DNA of 64,000 nt from Novosphingobium pokkalii (GTDB lineage Bacteria > Pseudomonadota > Alphaproteobacteria > Sphingomonadales > Sphingomonadaceae). Below the pieces are notes generated by a model. The model saw only the letters and a list, made by a program, of their open reading frames with translations. It made no database searches and was not told the origin of the DNA. Position numbers and translations under genes: made by a program. Positions 1-7,718 of the stretch are shown here, piece after piece. The stretch is taken from NCBI RefSeq assembly GCF_014652855.1, contig NZ_BMZP01000003.1, positions 186,001 to 250,000 of the forward strand. The letters are read 5' to 3'. Every line of letters starts with the position of its first letter. Position 1 is the first letter of the stretch.

Positions 1-438
1 CGCCAGGGTGAAGAAGCGGGCCACGGCCTGCGCCGGCACTTCAGCCTGGGCCACCGCCAAAGCCGCGCCAGCAGGAAACACGGTCGGCGCGGCCAGCGCC
101 GCGTTGGCCCCCGGCACGATCACGATCTGGTTTTCGCCAGCGTCGGACACAAAGACGTGGGCCAACCCGGTTGGCCCGGAAAGCCGCTGCACGCCCCCGG
201 TGCCGACCCCGGCTTCGGCCAGGACGGCCAGCATGGCAGTGCCATGGGCATCCTCACCCACCGCGCCCAGCATCACCGTGGGCACACCCTGGCGCGCCGA
301 CGCCACCGCCTGGTTTGCGCCCTTGCCGCCGGGCAGCAGGTCATAGCTGGTGGCCGCCAGTGTTTCGCCGGGCTGCGGCAGGTGCGGCACGCGCATCACC
401 AGATCTCGGTTGATCGATCCGAACACGACAACGGTCAT
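1..438 (-). CDS. rbsK: Ribokinase (PfkB family), N-terminal part
   Basis: The gene starts at an ATG read leftwards from 438 and runs off the window edge, so about 146 N-terminal residues are visible. The ribokinase signatures are present: a start with VFGSINRD, then LLPGGKGANQA near residue 35-45 (sugar-binding GGKGAN motif), and GENQIVIVPGAN further on. Ribokinases phosphorylate free ribose or related sugars with ATP in the cytoplasm. It follows the MFS gene by 25 bases on the same strand, so the two are probably co-transcribed. The C-terminal half with the catalytic DTxGAGD motif lies outside the window, so the exact sugar cannot be judged. Confidence 0.85.
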   Translation of the reverse strand, partial: MTVVVFGSINRDLVMRVPHLPQPGETLAATSYDLLPGGKGANQAVASARQGVPTVMLGAVGEDAHGTAMLAVLAEAGVGTGGVQRLSGPTGLAHVFVSDAGENQIVIVPGANAALAAPTVFPAGAALAVAQAEVPAQAVARFFTLA

Positions 439-463
439 CGCCCTGCCCCCATTCGCCTGTCCA

Positions 464-1723
464 TCATGCCAGCGCCAGATCGCCGGGCGCCGCTTCCAAC
501 TCGCGCCGCGCGGCCAGCCCGCCGGCAAAGCGATCGGGGTGCGGCAGCAGTGCGAGCAGGACCATGCCCAGCGCCAGCGCCGCCACGATCGTCAGCGTGG
601 CGCCGGCGTAGGAATGGCTGGCATCGAAGCTCATGTCCATCAGCATCGGCGCCACGCCCTGGATGAAGGCCACCACGGCATAGAACGCGCCGACGATCGT
701 GCCGAAGTGGCGCAACCCGAAATAGCGCGAGACGAAATAAGACAGCGCCGCATATTCCGCGCCCATGCCGATTCCGAGCAGCACCCCGGCCAGCACGATA
801 GCCACGCTGCCCGTGGCAAATTGCAGGATCAGCATGCCGGCCATGGCACTGGCATACATCGGCAGGATCAGGCGCGGCGTGCGAAAGCGATCGAGCAGCC
901 CGCCGGTCACCACCTGCCAACCGGCGGTGACCAGGGCAAAGACCGCCACCACGCCGGTCGCCTCGGCAAGCCCCACACCATGCCCGGTCAGGATCGGCAC
1001 GACATGGGTGAACATCGCGGTCATCCCGCCCGCCCCGGCGGCCACGGCCACCAGCATGAGCCAGAACGCCGCCGTGCGCGCCGCCTGCCCCAGGTTCATG
1101 CCATCGGCCAGCGGTGCGGCAGGTCCACTTGGCGCAGCATGCGGGGCATCGCGCAGCCACAGCGCAATGAACGGCGCGGCCAGCGCCACCAGCGCGGCAA
1201 TCGTGGCATAGCCGGCGCGCCAGCCGTGGGCAGTGAGCACCAGGCCCGCGACAATCGGCATGACCGTGGCGCCCAGGCCATTGCCCACGCCCGCCGTGAT
1301 CCCCAGCATCAGCCCGCGCCGCGCATCGAACCAGTTGGACACGACCTTGCTGACCATGCCGGTCGCCGCCATCGTGCCGAACAGCCCTACCACGGCAAAG
1401 CGCCAGTAGAAATCGAGCATCGTACCGCTGGCGCGCGAGACCAGCAGGATGCCAAAGGCGAGCCCGAGATTGCCCGCCAAGAGCAACCAGCGCGCGCCGA
1501 AGCGGTCCATCGCCCGGCCAATCAGCGGATAGCTGATCGCGCTGATCACCGAAATCAGCCCGAGCACGCCCGAAACCCCGGCGCGTGGCCAGCCGAAATC
1601 CTGCGCGATCGGCACCAGGAACACGCCGATCGTGGCGGAAATCGCCGCCGTCATGCACAGGGCATTGGCGATGGTGGCGGCCAGCGCAACCTGGACGGCC
1701 TGACGAGTGGGCGCGGAAGGCAT
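464..1723 (-). CDS. MFS transporter
   Basis: The 419-residue protein has about 12 hydrophobic segments and the layout of a major facilitator, including an RxxxDRFGAR-like loop after the second segment (GRAMDRFGARW) and a central loop near residues 190-205. It resembles the oxalate/formate antiporter-like branch more than sugar carriers, but the substrate cannot be read from sequence. It begins at an ATG at 1723, is divergent from the dioxygenase operon across a 254-base gap, and precedes the ribokinase. It probably imports the compound, or a part of it, that this island degrades. Confidence 0.85.
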   Translation of the reverse strand: MPSAPTRQAVQVALAATIANALCMTAAISATIGVFLVPIAQDFGWPRAGVSGVLGLISVISAISYPLIGRAMDRFGARWLLLAGNLGLAFGILLVSRASGTMLDFYWRFAVVGLFGTMAATGMVSKVVSNWFDARRGLMLGITAGVGNGLGATVMPIVAGLVLTAHGWRAGYATIAALVALAAPFIALWLRDAPHAAPSGPAAPLADGMNLGQAARTAAFWLMLVAVAAGAGGMTAMFTHVVPILTGHGVGLAEATGVVAVFALVTAGWQVVTGGLLDRFRTPRLILPMYASAMAGMLILQFATGSVAIVLAGVLLGIGMGAEYAALSYFVSRYFGLRHFGTIVGAFYAVVAFIQGVAPMLMDMSFDASHSYAGATLTIVAALALGMVLLALLPHPDRFAGGLAARRELEAAPGDLALA

Positions 1724-1898
1724 AAGGCGCGGTGAGTCCCTGGGCAGTGGATGACCAGACCATCAAACCCCACCCCCGCGCCCTTGCCAAGCGCAGAGCC
1801 CCGCCGGCAAAAACCAGGGCGCCGCGCATCAACTTGCATGCCGGTTGCGGGCCTGTTTTCCAGAGACTTGGCCCCGACCCAAGCGCCCCTCGCAAAAT

Positions 1899-1920
1899 TG
1901 CTTGCGCCCGGCGTCAAGAC
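1899..1920. promoter_or_regulatory. Candidate operator, CTTG-N10-CAAG palindrome
   Basis: In the 254-base divergent gap between the MFS gene and the dioxygenase operon sits TGCTTG-N10-CAAGAC. Its core (1901-1920) matches the reverse complement of a site at 7408-7427 at 17 of 20 positions. A weaker CTTG-N9-CAAG lies at 1867-1883. I infer a shared transcription-factor site; no regulator gene is visible nearby in this window. Confidence 0.45.
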
Positions 1921-1977
1921 AAGGCCCCCTTGCGCCCTCTAGGCCCAGGCCTCGATCCAAGGAGCACGATCAGCGCG

Positions 1978-2802
1978 ATGTCTGAAATCCCTGCCACCAC
2001 CGCGATGCCCAGCCTGTTCATTCCCCACGGCGGCGGTCCGTGCTTCTTCATGGACTGGCGCGCGATGGGCGGCCCGGCCGATGCCTGGGACAAGACCGCG
2101 GCCTATCTCAAGGGGCTGATCGCCAGCCTGCCGCAGCGGCCCAAGGGCATCGTCGTCATTTCCGGGCATTGGGAGGAAGACGCCTTCACCGCCTCCACCG
2201 CCGCCACACCGGCGATGATCTATGACTATTACGGCTTCCCGCCGCACACTTATGAATTGCAATTCCCCGCCCCTGGCGCCCCCGAACTGGCGGAACGCAT
2301 CGTGGACCTGATCAAGGCCGAAGGTCTGCCCGCCCGCACCGATGCGACGCGCGGGTTTGACCACGGGGTGTTCATTCCCTTCCTGCTGGTCACGCCAGAG
2401 GCCGACATTCCGGTGGTGCCGCTCTCGCTCAAGCGCGATCTCGATCCGCAGGAGCACTTGCGCTGCGGCCGCGCGCTGGCCGCCTTGCGCGAGGAAGGCG
2501 TGCTGATCGTGGGGTCGGGCATGAGCTTCCACAACATGCGCGCGTTCTTCTCGCCCGCTGCGCTGCAACCTTCGGCCACGTTCGATGCCTGGCTGACCCA
2601 GGCGATCGAAGGCGAACCGCAAGCGCGCTGGCAGGCGCTGGCGCAATGGGCCAGCGCCCCGGCCGCGCGCCAGAGCCACCCGCGCGAGGAACACCTCATC
2701 CCGCTGATGGTCGCCGCCGGCGCCGCCGCCGATGCGCCGGGCCAGCGCGATTTCACCGACAATGTGATGATGGCCGATATCTCGGCCTTCCGCTTTGGCT
2801 GA
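1978..2802 (+). CDS. Class III extradiol dioxygenase, LigB/DODA type
   Basis: The 274-residue protein matches the DODA/YgiD branch of LigB-type extradiol ring-cleavage dioxygenases. Metal-ligand histidines are seen at H17 (FIPHGGGP) and H64 (ISGHWEE), with the late conserved HPREEHLIPL segment near the C-terminus. Family members cleave catechol-like rings with Fe(II), though many annotated as 4,5-DOPA dioxygenase are untested. The ATG at 1978 is chosen because the family begins just before LFIPHGGGP; the frame stays open upstream. It is the first gene of a four-gene operon. Confidence 0.85.
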   Translation: MSEIPATTAMPSLFIPHGGGPCFFMDWRAMGGPADAWDKTAAYLKGLIASLPQRPKGIVVISGHWEEDAFTASTAATPAMIYDYYGFPPHTYELQFPAPGAPELAERIVDLIKAEGLPARTDATRGFDHGVFIPFLLVTPEADIPVVPLSLKRDLDPQEHLRCGRALAALREEGVLIVGSGMSFHNMRAFFSPAALQPSATFDAWLTQAIEGEPQARWQALAQWASAPAARQSHPREEHLIPLMVAAGAAADAPGQRDFTDNVMMADISAFRFG

Positions 2803-2803
2803 G

Positions 2804-4192
2804 ATGATCCCGGCCGAAACCCTGGTCGTCGATACCATGGTCACTGGCGCCCTGCTGGTGACGATGGACCCGCAGCGCCGCGTGATCCGCGATGGCGCGG
2901 TGGCCATGGCCGGGGGGAAGATCGTCGCCGTCGGCCCCAGCGCCGAGCTTGCCGCCACGGTGACTGCGCGCGAAGTGGTGGACGCGCGCGGCTTTGTCGC
3001 CACGCCCGGCTTCGTCAACGCCCATGTCCACCTCACCGAAACCCTGCTGCGCAATTTTCTTCCCGAGGCGCTGCCATTCGACGAAGGGCTGAACCAGTGG
3101 GTGATCCCGCTCTATCAGGGCCATAGGCCGCAGGAGCAGGCGATTGCCGCGCGGCTGGCGGTGCTGGCCATGCTCAAGACCGGGACGACCACTTTCCTGG
3201 AAGCGGGCACGCTGATCGCGTTCGATGCCGTGGCCCACGCGCTGGAAGGCACCGGCATCCGTGGCCGCATCGGCCGCTGGTGCATGGACCGCGCCTTTGC
3301 GCCCGGAGAGGACCAGGCCGCCCTCACCCGCGCCGCGCTCGATGCCTTCGAGACAGACCTCGCCGCCTGGCCCGACGATGGGCGCAGAATCGCCGCCTGG
3401 CCCTTGCTGGTCGGGCACATGACCAACACCGCCGAGCTGTGGCAGGCCGCCACCGCGATCGCGCGCGAGCGAGGCTTGCGCATTTCCGCGCACATGGCGC
3501 CCGCCGTGGGCGATCCGGAGTGGTATCTGGCGCATACCGGCAAGCGCCCGGTGCAATGGCTGGCAGACCTCGGTGTGCTGGGCGATCACCTGTCGCTGGT
3601 GCACATGGTGCACGTGGACGAAAGCGAAGTGGCACTGCTGGCGCAGAGCGGCACGCACGTGGTGCATTGCCCCGAAGCATCGCTCAAGGGCGGCTATCAG
3701 GCGACCACGCGCGGGCTGTTTCCCGAAATGGGGGCAGCGGGCGTCAATATCGCGCTGGGCACCGATGGCGGGGATCGCCACGATCTGATGCCCTCCGCGC
3801 GGCTGATGGCCGGCCTGTGGAAGGATGCGCGCGGCGATACCGCGCTGTTCCCGGCCGAAAGCGCGCTGGAGATGCTTACCGTCAATGGCGCACGGGCGAT
3901 GGGGCTGGAAGGCCAGGTCGGCATGCTGGCCGTGGGCGCGCGGGCCGATCTGGTGCTGCACGATGCGCGCCGCCCCGAATGGGTGCCGCTGCACAACCCG
4001 GTGCAGCAACTGGTGTGGTCGGCCGATGGGCGCGGCGTGGACAGCGTGTGGGTCGATGGCCACCGCGTGGTCGAGGCCGGACGCTGCACCACGATCGATG
4101 AACAATCCCTTTTGGCCGAGGCGCAGGATGCCGCGCAGGCCGTGATTTCCCGCTCGGGCCTGCCGCTGCGCATGGCCTGGCCGCTTCTTTGA
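2804..4192 (+). CDS. Amidohydrolase family protein (deaminase/chlorohydrolase-like)
   Basis: The protein has the metal-dependent amidohydrolase fold of the SAH/MTA deaminase, cytosine deaminase and AtzA/TrzN branch. The HxH pair is H74/H76 (NAHVHLTE); further ligands are the histidines in RISAHMAP and LVHMVHVDE and the aspartate in LGTDGG. The C-terminus has the usual GARADLVLHD strand. The ATG at 2804 lies one base after the dioxygenase stop; a TTG at 2795 is an in-frame alternative. Such enzymes hydrolyse C-N or C-Cl bonds on N-heterocycles; the substrate here is unknown. Confidence 0.85.
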   Translation: MIPAETLVVDTMVTGALLVTMDPQRRVIRDGAVAMAGGKIVAVGPSAELAATVTAREVVDARGFVATPGFVNAHVHLTETLLRNFLPEALPFDEGLNQWVIPLYQGHRPQEQAIAARLAVLAMLKTGTTTFLEAGTLIAFDAVAHALEGTGIRGRIGRWCMDRAFAPGEDQAALTRAALDAFETDLAAWPDDGRRIAAWPLLVGHMTNTAELWQAATAIARERGLRISAHMAPAVGDPEWYLAHTGKRPVQWLADLGVLGDHLSLVHMVHVDESEVALLAQSGTHVVHCPEASLKGGYQATTRGLFPEMGAAGVNIALGTDGGDRHDLMPSARLMAGLWKDARGDTALFPAESALEMLTVNGARAMGLEGQVGMLAVGARADLVLHDARRPEWVPLHNPVQQLVWSADGRGVDSVWVDGHRVVEAGRCTTIDEQSLLAEAQDAAQAVISRSGLPLRMAWPLL

Positions 4193-4209
4193 AAAAGGCA
4201 ACACGTTCC

Positions 4210-5025
4210 ATGGCCTATGAAACGATTACGGTAACCCAGGTGACCCCGGCGATCGGCGGGGAAGTGTCGGGGCTGGACCTGACCAAGCCGCTGCCAGAGG
4301 CCCAGGTGGCCGAACTCAAGGCCGCCATGGCCGATCGGCTGGTGCTGTTCTTCCGCGACCAGCCGCTGTCCCACGAAGACCATATCCGCCTGGCGCAGTA
4401 TTTCGGCGGCGTCCACATCGCGCCCAGCACCAAGCCCTGGCAGGTGCCCGGCCACCCCGAAGTGACGATCATCCATGCCGACGAGAACAGCACGTTCGTG
4501 GCCGGCGAAGACTGGCATTCCGACATGAGCTGCGACGAGGCCCCGCCGATGGGCTCGATCCTCTATCTCCACACCATCCCGCCAGTGGGTGGCGACACGG
4601 TGTTTTCCAACATGTATGCCGCCTATGACGCGCTGTCTGACCGGATGAAGGCCTATCTCGAAGGCTTGACCGCCGTGCACGATGCCGTGGTCGGCTTTGG
4701 CGGCATCACGCCCGAGGGGATGAAGCTGCCGCGCCACAGCCACCCGGTGATCCGCACCCATCCGGTCACGGGCAAGAAGTGCATCTACGTGAACCGGGGC
4801 TTCACCACCCATATCGAGGGCATTCCCGCGATCGAGAGCCGCGCGATCCTCAATTACCTCTACGAGCACGTGCAGCACCCGATGTTCCAGTGCCGCTTCC
4901 GCTGGCAGCAGCACTCGATCGCCTTCTGGGACAACCGCTGCGCACAGCATTCGGCGATCTGGGACTATTTCCCGCAGCGCCGCTCGGGCTATCGCGTGCA
5001 GATTCTGGGCGAAAAGCCGGAATGA
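4210..5025 (+). CDS. TauD/TfdA family 2-oxoglutarate-dependent dioxygenase
   Basis: The 271-residue protein has the full TauD facial triad: H103 and D105 in DWHSDMS, and the distal histidine in NRCAQHSAIWDY, followed by the 2-oxoglutarate-binding arginine in RSGYRVQI. The start IGGEVSGLDL is typical of the family. These enzymes hydroxylate a substrate next to a heteroatom (sulfonate, aryloxyacetate and others) using Fe(II), O2 and 2-oxoglutarate. It lies 17 bases after the amidohydrolase and overlaps the next gene by 4 bases, so all act on one pathway. I cannot name the substrate. Confidence 0.87.
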   Translation: MAYETITVTQVTPAIGGEVSGLDLTKPLPEAQVAELKAAMADRLVLFFRDQPLSHEDHIRLAQYFGGVHIAPSTKPWQVPGHPEVTIIHADENSTFVAGEDWHSDMSCDEAPPMGSILYLHTIPPVGGDTVFSNMYAAYDALSDRMKAYLEGLTAVHDAVVGFGGITPEGMKLPRHSHPVIRTHPVTGKKCIYVNRGFTTHIEGIPAIESRAILNYLYEHVQHPMFQCRFRWQQHSIAFWDNRCAQHSAIWDYFPQRRSGYRVQILGEKPE

Positions 5026-6194
5026 GCGCCGCGCCGCGCGCTGTCACGGCGCGCGAAGGCGCAGTGGTGATCGCCGTTTCGCTGGCCCTGTTTGCCGGGC
5101 AAGGCATTGTCTTTGCCGGTATGGGGCTGGCGCTGTTTGCCACTGGCCAGGCGCTGAACCTTGGCCCGGCGGCCCTGGGCGGTGCCTTCACCATGGTGAT
5201 CGTGGGCGCGAGCATCGGGGCGACGCTTCCGGTGTGGCTGATGGCGCGCATCGGCGGGCGCCTGACGATGACCGGCGGCGCGCTGGCCATGGCGGCCGGG
5301 CTGGCACTTGCGGGCCTGGCCACCAGCCTTGCCCTGCTGCTGCCGGCCATGGCCCTGGTGGGCGCAGGCTTTTCGCTGCTGGCCAATACGCCCGCCTATA
5401 CCATGATCGCGGGCTGGTCCGGCCCGCGCACCGAGCGCGTGCTGGGTCTTTACCTGATGACCGGCGCGCTGGGCAATGCGGCGGGGCCGGCCGTGGGGCA
5501 GGCCCTGATCGACAGCGGCGTCGGCTATTGGCGCGGCACTTGCGCCATTGCCCTGGCGCTGGCCGCACTGCTGCTGCTTGGCCTGCGCGATCCGCCTGCT
5601 TCACCTGTAACCGACCAGCCGCGAACTGAGGGATGGTGGCGCCCGCTGGTGAACGCCCGCTTTGCCGTGCTGGCCATTGCCATGGTGCTGAGCCAGGCGG
5701 TGATCATGACCGCGCTGAGCGTGGCGCCGGCCCATCTCACCCCGGCACTGGGCTGGAGCGATAGCGCCGTCGCCCGCGTGCTCGCACTGCAAGGGCTGCT
5801 GGGCGCGCTCGGCACCGGTCTTGCCGGGTTTGCTCTGCGCCACCTGCGCGCCGCGACGCTGCTGGCCCTGGCCATGGCGGCGACCGCGCTGGGCATGGGC
5901 GCCCTGGCGCAAGGCAGTGCGCTGATGGTCAACTGGGGCTTCGTGCCGCTGTTCGGCGTGGGCTCTGCCCTGGTCGCCATGGCGGTGACCGTGCTGCTGA
6001 TGGAATGGTTCGGCCATGAGGCCGGCACGGCCGGCCTGGCGCTGTGCTGGACGCTCGCCGGCTTGGCCGCGCTCGGGCCGGGCCTCGCCGGCGTTCTGGC
6101 GCAATGGACCGGCAGCTATGCCGGCGCGCTATGGCTGCTGGGTGCGGCATGCCTGCCGGTGGCCATGGCGACAGCGGCCTTGCGCCACGCCTGA
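5022..6194 (+). CDS. MFS transporter
   Basis: The 390-residue protein has about 12 membrane segments rich in Ala, Leu and Gly, with a hydrophilic centre near residue 200 (DQPRTEGWWR). It starts at an ATG that overlaps the TauD stop (ATGA), which indicates translational coupling. It ends the dioxygenase operon. Its partner on the other strand (464-1723) is not closely similar by eye, so the island has two different carriers, perhaps for uptake of substrate and release of a product. Confidence 0.85.
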   Translation: MSAAPRAVTAREGAVVIAVSLALFAGQGIVFAGMGLALFATGQALNLGPAALGGAFTMVIVGASIGATLPVWLMARIGGRLTMTGGALAMAAGLALAGLATSLALLLPAMALVGAGFSLLANTPAYTMIAGWSGPRTERVLGLYLMTGALGNAAGPAVGQALIDSGVGYWRGTCAIALALAALLLLGLRDPPASPVTDQPRTEGWWRPLVNARFAVLAIAMVLSQAVIMTALSVAPAHLTPALGWSDSAVARVLALQGLLGALGTGLAGFALRHLRAATLLALAMAATALGMGALAQGSALMVNWGFVPLFGVGSALVAMAVTVLLMEWFGHEAGTAGLALCWTLAGLAALGPGLAGVLAQWTGSYAGALWLLGAACLPVAMATAALRHA

Positions 6195-6208
6195 CAGCCA
6201 CAAGAAAA

Positions 6209-6230
6209 CCCGGCGGATCGCTCCGCCGGG
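6209..6230 (-). terminator. Hairpin between convergent genes
   Basis: A 9-bp perfect stem (CCCGGCGGA/TCCGCCGGG) with a 4-base loop is followed, on the minus strand, by TTTTC. It lies between the MFS stop and the TauD-like stop and best fits a terminator for the minus-strand gene. Confidence 0.6.
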
Positions 6231-6253
6231 CTGATCTGTCAGGCCAGTTCGCG

Positions 6254-7345
6254 TCAGGAAATCAGGCGCGGGACCGACATGCCGCGCACGTCGAAATGGG
6301 CATCGGGATGCTCGGCCGCGCCATCGCGCGGGGCGGCGCGGTGCTGGACCACGCCGTTCTTGCCAAAGCCTTCGACCACCGGCCGGGCGCCCTTGCTCGA
6401 AAGCCACAGGCGCAGCAGGTGGCGCTTGCGCTGCGGTTCGGGCCAGTCCCAGAACGTGGTGCGCGCGTGCAGCGCGGCATAGTTCGACAGCCACTGGATA
6501 TCGCCAGGGCGGAAATCCATCTCGATCGCCATGCCCTCTTCATACGTGATCTCGTCGAACAGACGCAGCACTTCGATCTGGTCGTCCGTCAGCTTGGGCA
6601 CGCCTTCGTATTCCTGCGCGGTGAGGATATAGAGCGAGCCGGCATACATACTGAACACCCCGTCCTTCAGGCTGACGATCGGCGAGGTATAGGTATCGGC
6701 CGGCGCCTCGTGGTCCTGGCGGCGCCAGTCCCAGTGGAACGGCTCGAACAGCAGCGGCGCCAGATCGGGGCGGCGGCGCAGGATCTCGTTGTAGATTTCT
6801 GCCCCTGAAACGAGGCACGACAGCCCGCCTTCGCGCGCCCCGCGCAGGCACATCAGCGCGACGATATCCGAACTGTCGGAATGATAGACCAGCTTGTCGC
6901 GCACCTTGGACGAAAGCGCCGTGGGATCGTCCATGGTCTTGTCCGACGTGGCATAGACGTGATCGAGCAGGTCGCCCATCTCGTTCTGGCGGATCGGATC
7001 GCCCATGTGCAGGCCGAGGATGTAATAGATCGCGCACGAGAGGGCGTCTGAATAGAGCTCCGCCCGCAAGCCGCGCACCAGCACAAAGCCGCGGCCGAAT
7101 TCGACTTCCTGGCGCCATTCCTCGCAAGCCTGCGCGGTTTCCACCAGGGGGTAGTCCTGCGCCTGCACAGTGCGCAGGTCGGGATTTTCAGCCATGAAGC
7201 GCGTGCCCAGCGCTTCCAGTTCGGCAACCTGGGCCGCGCTCAGCTCATAGACCCAGTCCTGGCCCTGGCTGAGCTGGTCACCCCGCCAGGCAGCGCGGCT
7301 GGTGATGGGCGAGAGCACCGGGGCGGGAGGCGTGATCACGGACAA
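6254..7345 (-). CDS. TauD/TfdA-like dioxygenase (long form)
   Basis: The 363-residue protein belongs to the longer branch of TauD-related oxygenases. The HxD ligand pair is in LVYHSDSSD near residue 175, the distal histidine in NYAALHARTTFWD, and the 2-oxoglutarate arginine in RHLLRLWL. The chosen start is a TTG at 7345 with AAGGAA ten bases upstream; an in-frame GTG lies two codons later. It is transcribed away from a TonB receptor, with the CTTG-N10-CAAG palindrome between them, and converges on the dioxygenase operon. It probably acts on the same or a related compound; the substrate is unknown. Confidence 0.82.
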   Translation of the reverse strand: MSVITPPAPVLSPITSRAAWRGDQLSQGQDWVYELSAAQVAELEALGTRFMAENPDLRTVQAQDYPLVETAQACEEWRQEVEFGRGFVLVRGLRAELYSDALSCAIYYILGLHMGDPIRQNEMGDLLDHVYATSDKTMDDPTALSSKVRDKLVYHSDSSDIVALMCLRGAREGGLSCLVSGAEIYNEILRRRPDLAPLLFEPFHWDWRRQDHEAPADTYTSPIVSLKDGVFSMYAGSLYILTAQEYEGVPKLTDDQIEVLRLFDEITYEEGMAIEMDFRPGDIQWLSNYAALHARTTFWDWPEPQRKRHLLRLWLSSKGARPVVEGFGKNGVVQHRAAPRDGAAEHPDAHFDVRGMSVPRLIS

Positions 7346-7718
7346 GGCTCAATTCCTTTGCTTGCAGTGGGGCGTTGCACCACGCCTGCCATGATGCAGT
7401 GCGCCACGTCTTGACGAGGCGCGCAAGACCTTTGGACCCCAGCCCCCAAAAAGGCGCCGCCCCACAATCGGTCTTTCGTGAGCCTTGCAGCGCAACATGG
7501 TTCTTGCTGCAACGCGGATCGGTCAACTATTCGTGCGTTGCCGCGCAAGACCGCAGGGCGCTTGTCCAACGATGCTGGCACCACACAACAAGCCTGCCAC
7601 GCTGAAGGCCAGGTTCAGGGAGAACATAAGAGCCCGACCCAAAAGTCTGGCGGGTCGGGCTCCAGAGCCGAGAGGCTGCCTGAAAGCGATGAAAAGCATT
7701 CTTCGAGGGGGGAATCCC
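7346..7718. promoter_or_regulatory. Divergent control region, TauD-like gene / TonB receptor
   Basis: This 373-base gap holds no convincing gene. It contains a palindrome GTCTTG-N10-CAAGAC at 7408-7429, shared with the 1.9-kb region; an inverted repeat TTGCAGC-N14-GCTGCAA at 7485-7512; and a leader hairpin with 11-bp arms (7630-7640 and 7652-7662, GAGCCCGACCC/GGGTCGGGCTC) just upstream of the receptor. A G-rich ribosome binding site lies at 7705-7714. Confidence 0.55.
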
